Notes: a model not told the origin generated them from the letters alone. 64,000 nt of DNA from Sporolactobacillus kofuensis (GCF_042660205.1 NZ_JBHSTQ010000007.1:1-64000), one strand, 5' to 3'; shown: positions 43,682 through 54,311, counted from the first letter of the stretch. Program-made: numbers and translations.

Positions 43682-45535
43682 CTAGTTGCCACAATGTACA
43701 AGAAGAAAATCCCAGGGTGCAATGGTTTGTTGATCGATCGATAGTTGCTCTAAACAGGTGTTGATCATCTGATCATGCATCTCATCTATGCACTTTGAGC
43801 AATCAATTGTCGTCATTTCTGAAGTCGGGTTAAAGATAATCGCTGTGTAATCATCATTCGCCAAATAGCGCAAGTATCCAAAAAGTTTGCCCATTGAAAA
43901 GGGTAAAAAGAGTCCTTTTTGGAGATTGGGATGAACTCTCCGTGTTTGAATGGAAACTTGGAATTCCGAATAAATTTTTTTGTTTTCTCTACCCCACGGG
44001 TAATATCGGCGATTATCAGGATCCTTCCCGCCCTCCACGCCAGCCTCATCACCATAATAAACACATGGAACCCCGGGCAAAGTCATCAACATCCAGATTG
44101 CCAATCTCATTTTTTTCTGATCACCACCGAGCATCGTAAATATACGCTCAGTATCATGTGTGCCCATATTATTCATATTTGCCAAAAAGGCATCATGTGG
44201 ATAATTTGCTCTTAAAGTAAAACTCGCCCGTGCTGCTTCTCGGGCACTTTGTTTTTCGGTAAGTAGATTAATGATCAGGCTGCGAAATGGATAATTCATC
44301 ACACCATGAAGCATCCCTCCTTCAAGATAGTGGCGTCTTTTGTCATAAGCAATCTTATGGGATGCATCTTCCCAAACCTCTCCAATCAACACTTTCTGTT
44401 CCCCTTTTTTATTGTGTTGATCGAGTACCTGTCGAATCCCCTCGATAAATTCATCACTTAATTCATCAGCTACATCTAATCGCCAGCCGCCAACACCTAG
44501 TTTTGTCCAAGTATTAATTACACTCTCTTCCGAACCATAGATAAAATCGCGATAACTTTTTTGCTCTTTATTAACGGTCGGTAAATCAGCAATATTCCAC
44601 CAACAATCATAATGATCATGATCATTATGGAAAGTGAACCACTGATAATAGGGTGAGCTGGGATCCTGGTAGGCACCACCTCCGCCGTAATTTCCAAAAC
44701 GATTAAAATAAATGCTGTCCGCACCAACATGATTAAATACACCGTCTAAAAGGATATGCATTCCTAATCGACGAGCTTTCAAAATAAGAGTCTCAAATAG
44801 TTTTCGATCACCAAACATCGGATCAATTTCCAAATAATTTGCTGTGTCGTATTTATGATTGCTTCTTGCTTCGAAGATCGGGCTTAGATAAAGAATCGTA
44901 ACTCCTAATTTTTTTAACTCATGGAGTTTAGCAATAATCCCCTCCAAATTCCCGCCATAGAAATCCCATCTGACGATATCACCATCCTGGCCGCGAATAT
45001 AGTAAGGGCGATCTTCTTTAGTCGCATAGATAAACGAATTTTTTTTGGGATTCCTAATCATCTGGTGACGATTGCCATTATAGAAACGATCGACAAAAAT
45101 ATGATAAATAACCCCTTCAATATACCAATCTGGAGCGGGGTCGCTGTGGTCATAGCACGTCAATTGGTATTGCTGCACACTTGAAAGATCAGCAAGTAGA
45201 CGTCCTTCACCACCATAATTGTCTTCAGCTTTTGCATAATAGATAGATTTCTCCTGCCCTACCTCCAGATAAACCACATGAAAATGATAGAAATACAGCC
45301 CACTTTTACCTGTTGTTTGGAATCTAAGTGAGTATGTGGACGAGTTGTCGAGTGACTTTATCATTGGTACCGCATAGCTCGGTTCGCCATCCTTCTGAAC
45401 CACCAAATGCACCGAACGGATGTTAACACCATCAACTTTTATTGTAAAGTAAACACTTCTGCCTATTTGAATTGCTCCAAACGGGCGTAAGAAGTGCTCA
45501 GACCATGAATTAAAATAAATGTCGGGTAATCCCAT
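43682..45535 (-). CDS. Glycoside hydrolase family 13 (neopullulanase/maltogenic-amylase-like)
   Basis: Cytoplasmic alpha-glucan hydrolase, 617 aa, no signal peptide. N-terminal beta-sandwich-like region (1-130), then the GH13 barrel with DGVFNHV, nucleophile D354 in GGWRLDVADEL, acid/base E386 in LIGEVWED and D461 in MGTHDTERI. Last gene of the glycogen cluster; probably trims limit dextrins left by GlgP or debranches glycogen. Exact bond specificity cannot be read. ATG 45535 is preferred over the upstream TTG (45565). Confidence 0.9.
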   Translation of the reverse strand: MGLPDIYFNSWSEHFLRPFGAIQIGRSVYFTIKVDGVNIRSVHLVVQKDGEPSYAVPMIKSLDNSSTYSLRFQTTGKSGLYFYHFHVVYLEVGQEKSIYYAKAEDNYGGEGRLLADLSSVQQYQLTCYDHSDPAPDWYIEGVIYHIFVDRFYNGNRHQMIRNPKKNSFIYATKEDRPYYIRGQDGDIVRWDFYGGNLEGIIAKLHELKKLGVTILYLSPIFEARSNHKYDTANYLEIDPMFGDRKLFETLILKARRLGMHILLDGVFNHVGADSIYFNRFGNYGGGGAYQDPSSPYYQWFTFHNDHDHYDCWWNIADLPTVNKEQKSYRDFIYGSEESVINTWTKLGVGGWRLDVADELSDEFIEGIRQVLDQHNKKGEQKVLIGEVWEDASHKIAYDKRRHYLEGGMLHGVMNYPFRSLIINLLTEKQSAREAARASFTLRANYPHDAFLANMNNMGTHDTERIFTMLGGDQKKMRLAIWMLMTLPGVPCVYYGDEAGVEGGKDPDNRRYYPWGRENKKIYSEFQVSIQTRRVHPNLQKGLFLPFSMGKLFGYLRYLANDDYTAIIFNPTSEMTTIDCSKCIDEMHDQMINTCLEQLSIDQQTIAPWDFLLVHCGN

Positions 45536-45568
45536 TAAATCACTTCTCTTCTCCAGTAAAGGCAACCA

Positions 45569-47980
45569 TTAAATGTCTCGAATCCGCGAAAAAACATCCC
45601 ATATTTGGCTGGCATATTGTTGTACCGTGTAATCCGAAGAAAATGTACCGGCTCCCGCTATATTGATCAGAGCCATTCGTTGCCACTTCAATGTGTCTCT
45701 GTACAGTTGGTCAATTTGTTTCTGCGCAGCTGAATAAGCATCAAAATCACGTAAAACAAAGTATTCATCACCATAGTAAACGAGAGAGTCAAAGACTGAA
45801 CGTCCTTCTGCCTCTGCATCGGGGATAGTCCCGTCAATTAGGGCATTCAAAACCCGACGCAGGACAGGGTTCCTATCGTAATAGCTTTTCGAGTGATAAC
45901 TTCCATCATGATAATATTGATAGACTTCCTCTTCACGCAAACCAAAAATGATAATATTATTCGAACCAACTCGATCACGAATTTCGACATTTGCTCCATC
46001 TAATGTCGCCAAAGTAATGGCTCCATTTAACATCAGTTTCATATTACTTGTCCCTGATGCTTCCTTTGAGGCAAGTGAAATTTGTTCACTGATATCCGCG
46101 GCAGGGATTATTTTTTCTGCCAAAGAAACGCCATAATTTTCAACAAAGACAATCTTCAGTTTTTCCTTAATGGTTGTATCTTGATTAATAAGATCGGCAA
46201 CGGAATTAATTAGTTTGATAATTTGTTTTGCATAAGTATAACTTGGCGCTGCCTTCGCACCAAAAATGAATACACGAGGATGGAGATCCGCTTCAGGATG
46301 ATCCTTCAATTGAAAATATAAACTGAGGATGTGAAGAAGATTCAATAATTGCCTTTTGTACGCATGCAATCGTTTAATTTGTACGTCAAAGATTGCATCA
46401 GGATTTAAAACAAGGCCCATCGTCTTTTGAATATGTTTTGCAAAGCGTTCTTTATTCTGATGTTTAATTTTCGCAAGCTCAATCAAGGTTTTCTCATCAT
46501 CCCGAAAAGCCTTTAACATCTTCAATTCGGTCGGTGTTGTTTCCCAATCATTACCAATTTTTCGGTTAATTAGATTGCAAAGCGGTTCATTCGCCAGCAT
46601 CAGCCAACGGCGTTGCGTAATTCCGTTGGTTTTATTATTAAATTTTGACGGATAGATCAGATAAAAATCATGAAGTACTTTTTCCTTTAGTATCGTTGTA
46701 TGCAACTGAGCAACACCATTAATACTATGGCTACCGATAATGGCTAAATGGGCCATTTTGACATGACCACACTCAATAATTCTTGTTCGTTCAACAATTG
46801 ATGGATCAAAAAGGGTACTCATTTTCATTGTGAATCGACGATCGATTTCACAAATGATTTGGTAGATACGTGGGAGTAGTGTGCTGATCATGTCAATCGG
46901 CCATTTTTCAAGAGCCTCGGACATAATCGTATGATTTGTATAGCTCATCACATTTACGGTTACATTCCAGGCATGTTCCCAATCCATTTTCTCTTCGTCG
47001 AGTAGGATCCGCATCAATTCCGGGACGGATAATGCGGGATGCGTATCGTTAATATGGATGGCGACCTTCTCTGCCAGATGAAGCATAGGAACGCGCATTT
47101 TCTTATAGTGTCTAATGATGCTCTGAACTCCGGCTGATACGAAGAAATACTCTTGCTTTAAGCGTAACAGACGACCTTCATAGTTCGAATCATCAGGATA
47201 GAGCACCTCAGATATACTTTCAATTTGATTACGTTGATGGATAAATGACCAATAGTCCGTACTCTCATCTTGTGCAGGTACTTCTGCCGACCAGAGCCGA
47301 AGTGTATTCACCACATCATTTTTATAGCCAATCACTGCAGTATCATACGGGACAGCGAGCACTTTTTGAGCCCCTTCATAATGAGGTTCGAGGACTCCGG
47401 AAGCTGTTTTCTCAAGCCATACTTTTCCATACAATCGAACAGTTACAGCAGCATGCATCTTTCTTGTTTCCCAGACGTTGCCGTTCTGTAACCAGTTTTC
47501 CGGTAGTTCAACTTGATAACCATTCACAAATTTTTGCTTGAACAATCCATATTTAAAGCGAATACCATTGCCGTGACCCGGAATCTCACTCGTAGCCATC
47601 GAATCGATAAAACATGCGGCAAGGCGACCAAGCCCTCCGTTACCTAAACCTGGATCGGGTTCCATTTGTACAATAGTCTCAAGATCAATCCCTAAGTCAT
47701 ACAGTCCATCTCGCACCGTATTGAGAATTCCTAAATTTAAAAGATTACTTTTCAGCATTCTTCCCAGTAAAAATTCCATTGAAAAATAATACGTTTGTTT
47801 TTGCTTATTCTCGACATACACTTGATTCGTGTGGCTCCAATTTTTTGATGAATAGGTTCGAACGAGATTACCCAACACAAAAAATTGTTCGGTTGGCTCT
47901 GCCTCAGAGATATCCATCGAGTAGACTTCCGTCATCATTTTCTTATAATCATCTTTAAATTTTCGTTTTGACAGATCCAT
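45569..47980 (-). CDS. glgP: Glycogen/alpha-glucan phosphorylase
   Basis: Releases glucose-1-phosphate from glycogen. 803 aa from the ATG at 47980 (AAGGAAGG eight bases upstream; frame open to 48016). GT35 hallmarks: GNGGLGRLAACFIDSMAT, the PLP lysine in EASGTSNMKLMLNGAITLATLDGAN, and NDTHPALSVPELMR. It follows glgD after 269 bp and precedes the GH13 gene. The longer gap suggests a possible separate promoter, not identified. Confidence 0.97.
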   Translation of the reverse strand: MDLSKRKFKDDYKKMMTEVYSMDISEAEPTEQFFVLGNLVRTYSSKNWSHTNQVYVENKQKQTYYFSMEFLLGRMLKSNLLNLGILNTVRDGLYDLGIDLETIVQMEPDPGLGNGGLGRLAACFIDSMATSEIPGHGNGIRFKYGLFKQKFVNGYQVELPENWLQNGNVWETRKMHAAVTVRLYGKVWLEKTASGVLEPHYEGAQKVLAVPYDTAVIGYKNDVVNTLRLWSAEVPAQDESTDYWSFIHQRNQIESISEVLYPDDSNYEGRLLRLKQEYFFVSAGVQSIIRHYKKMRVPMLHLAEKVAIHINDTHPALSVPELMRILLDEEKMDWEHAWNVTVNVMSYTNHTIMSEALEKWPIDMISTLLPRIYQIICEIDRRFTMKMSTLFDPSIVERTRIIECGHVKMAHLAIIGSHSINGVAQLHTTILKEKVLHDFYLIYPSKFNNKTNGITQRRWLMLANEPLCNLINRKIGNDWETTPTELKMLKAFRDDEKTLIELAKIKHQNKERFAKHIQKTMGLVLNPDAIFDVQIKRLHAYKRQLLNLLHILSLYFQLKDHPEADLHPRVFIFGAKAAPSYTYAKQIIKLINSVADLINQDTTIKEKLKIVFVENYGVSLAEKIIPAADISEQISLASKEASGTSNMKLMLNGAITLATLDGANVEIRDRVGSNNIIIFGLREEEVYQYYHDGSYHSKSYYDRNPVLRRVLNALIDGTIPDAEAEGRSVFDSLVYYGDEYFVLRDFDAYSAAQKQIDQLYRDTLKWQRMALINIAGAGTFSSDYTVQQYASQIWDVFSRIRDI

Positions 47981-48249
47981 AAAGCTACCTTCCTTATTCC
48001 ATAGATATTCATGCATCTTAGCGCTAATAAAAACAGATGATACGGAGATCTTTTGTGGATAAAAGATTCAGAACCCCCAGTACAAGAAAAACAGTTAATC
48101 GTCACATTAGTGGAAGGACACCTAAATCAGCACAACCAGTTATAAAGGTATCATTACACAAAAGAAAGCGATAAAGGTGAGCGGCTATGAATCAATCATT
48201 GACGAAAATAAATAGTTTTATAAGTACTGCCATGGGCTACTAATCGATT

Positions 48250-49476
48250 TTATGAAAAAAATGTATTGGCATTTTCGATGCTGGGATCGAATTTTATTGT
48301 CTCTGATGAAAGATTGCTTTCAGAGATCCTGCTGATCACCGAATTTTTCTCAATTACAATCGGCTTGTCCTTAGTTCCAAATAGTTTTGTATTTGGTTCA
48401 ATTCGGACTTGTTTATCCAGAACTACATAATGCAACTCAGCGCCACTACCAATCGAACTTCCTTGCATAATGACCGAACTATTGATTGTTGTGTTTTTTT
48501 CCACTGTAACATTTCTAAATAGAACCGAATGAGACACATCGCCATAGATCATGCATCCGTTAGCAATAAGAGAATTTTCAACTTTTGAGGAACGTGCATA
48601 ATATGTTGGCGCTTCATTCTTAACCTTGGTATGAATACTCTGACTCCCTTTTAAGAGAGCGGTAAGATTCGTATCGTGGAGCATATCCATATTCGCTTCA
48701 TAATATGCACCCACCGAATGAATGGCTTTCAAATACCCTGTGTATTCAAACCCATTGGAGGGAAGATTCACGATCGCTTGATGAAGTACATCCGTCAAAT
48801 TGCAATGTTCATTCTCAGCAACAACATTGCGGATCAATTTCGTAAGCAAATGCGTTTTCATCACATAAATTTCCATATTAATAAATAATTTCCCGGCATT
48901 GTTGAACAGATTGCATGACTTTATGCCGCGTACACGGCCATCCTCGTCAATAGTGAGACAAGACCCTTGTAGATGCTCTTTATTGACTTGTTCGAAGGAT
49001 TTATAGACAACTGTAATATCGGCACCTTGTTCAATGTGATGACGTAAAATGGCCTGCACATCAACATTGCACAACATCTGTGATCCCATAATTACTGTAT
49101 ATTCTGACTCGGATTTCTCAAAGAACTCGATATTATTGTAGTAATTGTAGACATCTCCTTCTCTGCTTCCCCCAATTGCTTTATCATGAGGATGTGAACT
49201 GTAATCAGTGAAGAAGAACAATCCACCATACAGACTGTCTAATCCCCACTCTTTACCGCTTCGAACATGATCATATATCGAGCGTAGGTTGTCATTTGTA
49301 AAGATGCCAATCGTTTCAACGCCTGCTGTGGTTAGGTTTGTCAATGGAAAATCAATTAAACGATATCTGCTACAAAAAGGTAAGCTTGCAATTGGCCGAT
49401 TCATGGTTAAAGGATTTGCAGCAACCCTGGGTTCTGTAATATTAAGTATCCCGCAGATTTTATTTCTCTTCATCAT
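48250..49476 (-). CDS. glgD: Glucose-1-phosphate adenylyltransferase, regulatory subunit GlgD
   Basis: 408 aa. Homologous to GlgC with an N-terminal nucleotidyltransferase-like fold and C-terminal left-handed beta-helix, but the catalytic GGxGxRL loop is missing (GILNITEPRVAANPLT in its place). In Firmicutes such GlgD proteins form heterotetramers with GlgC and raise its activity. The start overlaps the 3' end of glgC by 17 bases behind GGGGGGG, so the subunits are translationally coupled. Confidence 0.95.
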   Translation of the reverse strand: MMKRNKICGILNITEPRVAANPLTMNRPIASLPFCSRYRLIDFPLTNLTTAGVETIGIFTNDNLRSIYDHVRSGKEWGLDSLYGGLFFFTDYSSHPHDKAIGGSREGDVYNYYNNIEFFEKSESEYTVIMGSQMLCNVDVQAILRHHIEQGADITVVYKSFEQVNKEHLQGSCLTIDEDGRVRGIKSCNLFNNAGKLFINMEIYVMKTHLLTKLIRNVVAENEHCNLTDVLHQAIVNLPSNGFEYTGYLKAIHSVGAYYEANMDMLHDTNLTALLKGSQSIHTKVKNEAPTYYARSSKVENSLIANGCMIYGDVSHSVLFRNVTVEKNTTINSSVIMQGSSIGSGAELHYVVLDKQVRIEPNTKLFGTKDKPIVIEKNSVISRISESNLSSETIKFDPSIENANTFFS

Positions 49477-50605
49477 TCAACCCCCCCACAATTTCGTTAT
49501 AGCCGACAACCTCAATCGTATCGTCACCGACAATCTGAGCATTATCTGCAAATACTGCATGTTCACCCACAATCGCTCGATCAATTGTCACGTTCTTACC
49601 GATGACCGTATTTGCCATCACGATTGAATCTCGAACTACACTGTTCGCACCGATTTTTACATTTTGTGAGATTATCGAATGATTAATCTCACCTGAAATA
49701 TAACAACCATCCACAATCAACGATTCTTTTACCTTTGCACCTTTCGCTAAGAAGTGTGGGGGAGCAACGGGATTCTTTGAATAAATGCGCCAACTTTTAT
49801 CGCGAATGTTCAGTTCATGATCCGGATTAATGAAAGCCATATTTGCTTCCCACAAACTTTCAATCGTCCCTACATCCTTCCAATACCCATTAAATGAATA
49901 GGCAAATACATTTTCTCCATTCGCAAGAAACGTAGGAATGACATTTTTGCCGAAATCATCCATATTCTGACCTGTCGCATGACTTTCTGTCAGATAACGA
50001 CGGAGAACATCCCATGTAAAAATATAAATTCCCATCGAAGCAAGATTGCTCTTCGGCTTTGCCGGCTTCTCCTCAAAATCAATAATTCGATCCGTGTTAT
50101 CGGTATTCATAATGCCAAATCGTGATGCTTCTTCAAGCGGCACGTGGATGACTGCAACAGTTGCCGTCGCTTTTTTTCGTTTGTGGAAGTGGAGCATATG
50201 TTCATAGTCCATTTTATAAATATGATCCCCAGATAAAATGAGCAAATAAGTGGGATTATGACTGTCAATATAACTGATATTTTGATAAATCGCATGTGCC
50301 GTACCCTCAAACCACTTTTCACCATCAAGGCTAGAATGGGGTTGTAATATGGTGACACCACCGTCTTTATGATCTAAACCCCAATGTGAGCCATTGCCGA
50401 TGTGACTATTAAGTTCAAGAGGCTGATATTGCGTCACTACACCAATGGTCCTTATGCCTGAGTTCGAGCAATTACTTAAAGAAAAGTCAATTATCCTGTA
50501 TTTCCCACCAAAAGGTACAGCAGGTTTCGCGATCGTTCTCGTTAATTTTCCCAACCTCGAACCTTGGCCACCTGCCAAAATCATTGCGATCATTTCATCC
50601 TTCAT
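49460..50605 (-). CDS. glgC: Glucose-1-phosphate adenylyltransferase, catalytic subunit GlgC
   Basis: Makes ADP-glucose for glycogen synthesis. N-terminal MKDEMIAMILAGGQGSRLGK with the nucleotide loop, then KPAVPFGGKYRIIDFSLSNC and the C-terminal beta-helix. Start is doubtful: the ATG at 50605 fits the family length (381 aa) but has no ribosome site. An ideal AAAGGAGGTG at 50646-50655 merges with a GTG at 50647 that opens the same frame with no spacing. A 14-residue extension from that GTG is therefore possible. Confidence 0.95.
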   Translation of the reverse strand: MKDEMIAMILAGGQGSRLGKLTRTIAKPAVPFGGKYRIIDFSLSNCSNSGIRTIGVVTQYQPLELNSHIGNGSHWGLDHKDGGVTILQPHSSLDGEKWFEGTAHAIYQNISYIDSHNPTYLLILSGDHIYKMDYEHMLHFHKRKKATATVAVIHVPLEEASRFGIMNTDNTDRIIDFEEKPAKPKSNLASMGIYIFTWDVLRRYLTESHATGQNMDDFGKNVIPTFLANGENVFAYSFNGYWKDVGTIESLWEANMAFINPDHELNIRDKSWRIYSKNPVAPPHFLAKGAKVKESLIVDGCYISGEINHSIISQNVKIGANSVVRDSIVMANTVIGKNVTIDRAIVGEHAVFADNAQIVGDDTIEVVGYNEIVGGLNDEEK

Positions 50606-50647
50606 GTCATATGGAAAAAGAATGGGGGACCACCTTCTTCCGTACAC

Positions 50648-50892
50648 CTCCTTTGCCCATTAAATGAATCTTATAGTCTATCGTATGAACAAAATTAAAA
50701 AAACATATTCAGAATCTCATTATTAAACGGAAAAACTTGCCGATTATCATTGTTATTTTTCCATATCGTCATTATGCTCTGTATAAATTATTTTTGAATT
50801 TTCAAATTTATTTTTACCACTCTTTTTTAACTGTACAAAAATTAATATTTTTTTTCGATATTATAAAATTAATTTCCTAATTTCAAAGATAA
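50648..50892. other. AT-rich glgA-glgC intergenic region
   Basis: 245 bp with no coding frame, unusually AT-rich. On the minus strand a TATAAT behind TTTGAA (16-bp spacer) near the glgA end could give glgCDP-GH13 a promoter of its own. No terminator was recognised. Confidence 0.35.
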
Positions 50893-52323
50893 TTATTTGT
50901 CAATTATCGAATCATAGAGCACCTTATACTCTTTAGCTGATTTTTCCCAACCAAAATCCAACCCCATAGATCGATCTACTAATTTATCCCATTTAGATCG
51001 ATGTTCACGATAAAAATAAAGGGCACGTTCAATCGTATAAAGCATGTCATGGGCGTTATAATTCGTAAAACTAAACCCGTTACCTTCATCCGTAAATTCG
51101 TTATAACTTTGAACCGTGTCACTGAGCCCTCCTGTCTCTCGAACAACAGGTAAACTACCATAGCGCATCGCAAGGAGCTGTCCAATGCCACAAGGTTCGA
51201 AGCTTGATGGCATAAGAAAGAGATCTGAGCCAGCATAAATCTTACGTGCCAATCCGTCATCAAAAAATATATTTGCTGATACAGAATTTGGATAGTGAGC
51301 TGCGAACTGACGAAATGCTTCTTCATCATTGTGGTCTCCTGTCCCGAGAACAACAAATTGAACCCCTAGATTCAGGATTTCGTGGAAGACGCGTAGAACA
51401 AGATCAATGCCTTTTTGTCCGGTCAATCGCGTAATCATAGCAATCAAAGGTACATCAGGATTGACGGGTAAGTGTAAATATTCTTGAAGCCCTGCTTTAT
51501 TTAACGGCTTACCTAGTACATTGTGAAACGTTGAGAATAGATGCTGATCGGTCGCGGGATTATAGAGTTCTCGATCAATGCCATTAATGATCCCATGAAG
51601 TTTTTCACTGTTCCAACGCAGAAAACCGTCTAAATTTTCTCCATAATAGGGCATCTGAATTTCATAGGCATAAGTCTTACTGACTGTCGTGATCTTGTTT
51701 GAATAAGCAAGACCTGCTTTCAAATAACTCACGTTGTCATAGAATTCCAATCCATCTTTATAAAAATAGGAATAATCAAGACTAAGCAAATCGCCAAGCA
51801 CCGATTTTGGAAACACACCTTGATAGCGTAAATTATGAATAGTGAACACAGTGCGAATGTTCTGATAAAAAGATTGCCAGCGATAGTGTGCCTGAAGCAG
51901 AACACTGATTGGACCTGTTTGCCAATCATGACAATGAATCACATCTGGCTTATCCTTTAGATGAGGCAGAACTTCTAGGACAGCTCGGGAGAAGAACGCA
52001 AACCGTTCACCGTCATCGCCGTACCCATAACAGCCTGGCCGTTTAAAATAATACTCATTGTCCAAGAAATAATACTGAATACCCTCAACTTCCATCGTAA
52101 ACAGACCACAATATTGATTGCGCCATCCCACAGGAACATATATATAGTTTACGTAAGTCATCTTATTAACATCGTCCGGATTCATGTCTTGATATTTTGG
52201 GAGCACCACACTTACCTTTACATTTTCTTTCTGCAGCGCCTTTGGTAATGCGCCAACTACATCTCCTAGTCCTCCGGTTTTAATAAATGGAACACATTCA
52301 GATGCGGCAAACAGTACGTTCAT
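50893..52323 (-). CDS. glgA: Glycogen synthase (ADP-glucose)
   Basis: GT5 enzyme elongating alpha-1,4-glucan from ADP-glucose. 476 aa; ADP-glucose-binding KTGGLGDVVGALPKAL at residues 15-30, DVIHCHDWQTG, and C-terminal SSFEPCGIGQLLAMRYGSLPVVRETGGLSDTV. ATG behind AAGGAGAG. It lies between glgB and glgC, whereas B. subtilis has glgA after glgD. Confidence 0.97.
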   Translation of the reverse strand: MNVLFAASECVPFIKTGGLGDVVGALPKALQKENVKVSVVLPKYQDMNPDDVNKMTYVNYIYVPVGWRNQYCGLFTMEVEGIQYYFLDNEYYFKRPGCYGYGDDGERFAFFSRAVLEVLPHLKDKPDVIHCHDWQTGPISVLLQAHYRWQSFYQNIRTVFTIHNLRYQGVFPKSVLGDLLSLDYSYFYKDGLEFYDNVSYLKAGLAYSNKITTVSKTYAYEIQMPYYGENLDGFLRWNSEKLHGIINGIDRELYNPATDQHLFSTFHNVLGKPLNKAGLQEYLHLPVNPDVPLIAMITRLTGQKGIDLVLRVFHEILNLGVQFVVLGTGDHNDEEAFRQFAAHYPNSVSANIFFDDGLARKIYAGSDLFLMPSSFEPCGIGQLLAMRYGSLPVVRETGGLSDTVQSYNEFTDEGNGFSFTNYNAHDMLYTIERALYFYREHRSKWDKLVDRSMGLDFGWEKSAKEYKVLYDSIIDK

Positions 52324-52361
52324 CTCTCTCTCTCCTTTTTCACTAAGCCTACGGTAACCGA

Positions 52362-54311
52362 TTAGTCTAGATGATCATTAGCGATCAATAATTTTCTCTT
52401 CTTTGTCTCTTTCATGAGAATACTCATACCGAGAGGCGGAACGGTCATTTCTAATGAATTCGGCTGATTATGATAGGGGGTGTCAATAGAAAGTATTGGC
52501 TCAAAATTACATTGTCCTGACCCACCAAATGGTGCCGCATCACTATTGAACATTTCAAGATAATAACCACTTGATGGAACGCCGAATTTGAAATGATGGT
52601 ACACAGTCGGTGTAAAGTTCAGAATGATGATACAGTAATCGCCTTTTCTTTTTCCTTTTCTAATAAAACTAAGAATACTTTGATCAGAATTGTCGGCATC
52701 GATCCATTCAAAACCTTCCCCCTCATGATCGAGACGCCATAGACAAGATTGCTGTTGATAAAAATGATTTAACGCAATGGTATAGCGATGAAAATTCTGG
52801 TGAACAGGGAAATCAAATAAAAGCCAATCCAGCTGCTCAAGATCTTTCCATTCGTCAAATTGAGCAAACTCACTACCCATGAATAATAGTTTTTTGCCTG
52901 GATGAGTGATAAAAAAACCATAGAGAACACGAAGATTCGCGAATCGCTGCCACTCATCCCCAGGCATTTTATTTAGCAAAGAACGTTTGCCGTACACAAG
53001 TTCATCATGGGAGAATGATAAAATAAAGTTTTCAGAGTATGCATAAAGCATCGAAAACGTAATCAAATTTTGATGATGGCGGCGCTCTTGTGGTTCATAA
53101 GACATATAGCGCAGTACGTCATGCACCCAGCCCATGTTCCATTTATAATTGAAGCCCAATCCTCCATTGTTCGTTGGAGCCGTAACCATCGGAAAATCCG
53201 TAGCTTCTTCAGCAATCATCAACGCCGAAGGAAATTGACTATAAACCGCTTCATTCATCTTTTTAATAAACTTGATGGCTTCCAAATTTTCATAGCCACC
53301 GTACTTATTTCTCAAATCGAATGGCAGATCGCCGTTATGATTCAGATAAATCATTGAGGAAACCGCATCGATCCGAAATCCTTCAACGTGATAGACATCC
53401 ATCCAAAAACGCGCATTAGAGATAAGAAAACTCACAACTTCATGCTTACTAAAATCAAAATTATACGTTCCCCATTGTGGCCGATCAGCAAGTTTCGGAT
53501 CGCATGGTTCATAAAGTGCCGTACCATCAAACTTTCCAAGGCCATGCGTATCACGGCAAAAATGAGCCGGCGTCCAATCTAAGATCACACCAATATCATG
53601 CTGATGGCATGTATCAACAAAATACATAAAGTCTTCTGGCGTTCCGAAACGACTCGTTGGCGCAAAATAACCTGTGATCTGATAGCCCCATGATCGATCA
53701 TAAGGATGCTCCATGATCGGCATTAATTCGATATGAGTAAACCCATTGGCAATAAGATAATCAACAAGTTCGTCTGCTAATTCACGATAATTAAGCAGCT
53801 CTTCATTTTCCTTTTTCTTCCATGACCCGAGATGGCATTCATAGACCAACATTGGCTGATGATACTCATCCCTCTTCTCACGCTTACTCATCCATTTCTT
53901 GTCGTGCCAATGATAGCGATCTAATCGGTAAGTAAGTGATGCTGTATTGGGACGCGTCTCTGCATAAAACGCATAGGGATCCGCTTTTAAAACGAGCTCA
54001 CCACTAGGTGTTCGAATCGCAAATTTGTAACGTTCATTGGTTTCAATGTCCGGGATAAAGATTGTCCATACTCCTGAATCTTTGACAGGCTTCAGCGGGT
54101 AAATCCCCTCTTCCCAATCATTAAAATCTCCGACTATCGAAACAGATTGTGCGTTCGGAGCCCAAACAGTAAAGTGAAATCCTGCTTTACTGTTGACATG
54201 ATCAAAGTGTGCACCAAAAACCTTATACCCTTCATATAAGGTACCTTCATGAAACAAGTACAAATCGAAATCACTTGGATACATTTGCGGCTCATTCTCT
54301 GCTGTCAACAT
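52362..54311 (-). CDS. glgB: 1,4-alpha-glucan branching enzyme
   Basis: Introduces alpha-1,6 branches into glycogen. 649 aa: CBM48-like domain (about 35-125, FTVWAPNAQSVSIVGDFNDWE), GH13 barrel with nucleophile D315 in GFRIDAVSSM, E368 in MIAEEATDFP and D436 in FSHDELVYGK, and C-terminal beta domain. First gene of the glycogen cluster, ATG behind AAGGAAGTGG; 38 bp separate it from glgA. Confidence 0.97.
   Translation of the reverse strand: MLTAENEPQMYPSDFDLYLFHEGTLYEGYKVFGAHFDHVNSKAGFHFTVWAPNAQSVSIVGDFNDWEEGIYPLKPVKDSGVWTIFIPDIETNERYKFAIRTPSGELVLKADPYAFYAETRPNTASLTYRLDRYHWHDKKWMSKREKRDEYHQPMLVYECHLGSWKKKENEELLNYRELADELVDYLIANGFTHIELMPIMEHPYDRSWGYQITGYFAPTSRFGTPEDFMYFVDTCHQHDIGVILDWTPAHFCRDTHGLGKFDGTALYEPCDPKLADRPQWGTYNFDFSKHEVVSFLISNARFWMDVYHVEGFRIDAVSSMIYLNHNGDLPFDLRNKYGGYENLEAIKFIKKMNEAVYSQFPSALMIAEEATDFPMVTAPTNNGGLGFNYKWNMGWVHDVLRYMSYEPQERRHHQNLITFSMLYAYSENFILSFSHDELVYGKRSLLNKMPGDEWQRFANLRVLYGFFITHPGKKLLFMGSEFAQFDEWKDLEQLDWLLFDFPVHQNFHRYTIALNHFYQQQSCLWRLDHEGEGFEWIDADNSDQSILSFIRKGKRKGDYCIIILNFTPTVYHHFKFGVPSSGYYLEMFNSDAAPFGGSGQCNFEPILSIDTPYHNQPNSLEMTVPPLGMSILMKETKKRKLLIANDHLD

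Noticed and set aside
48187..48243. 18-codon plus-strand frame behind AAAGGTGAG in the glgD-glgP gap
   Set aside because: Good ribosome site, but very short, antisense to the glycogen operon and without any other support.
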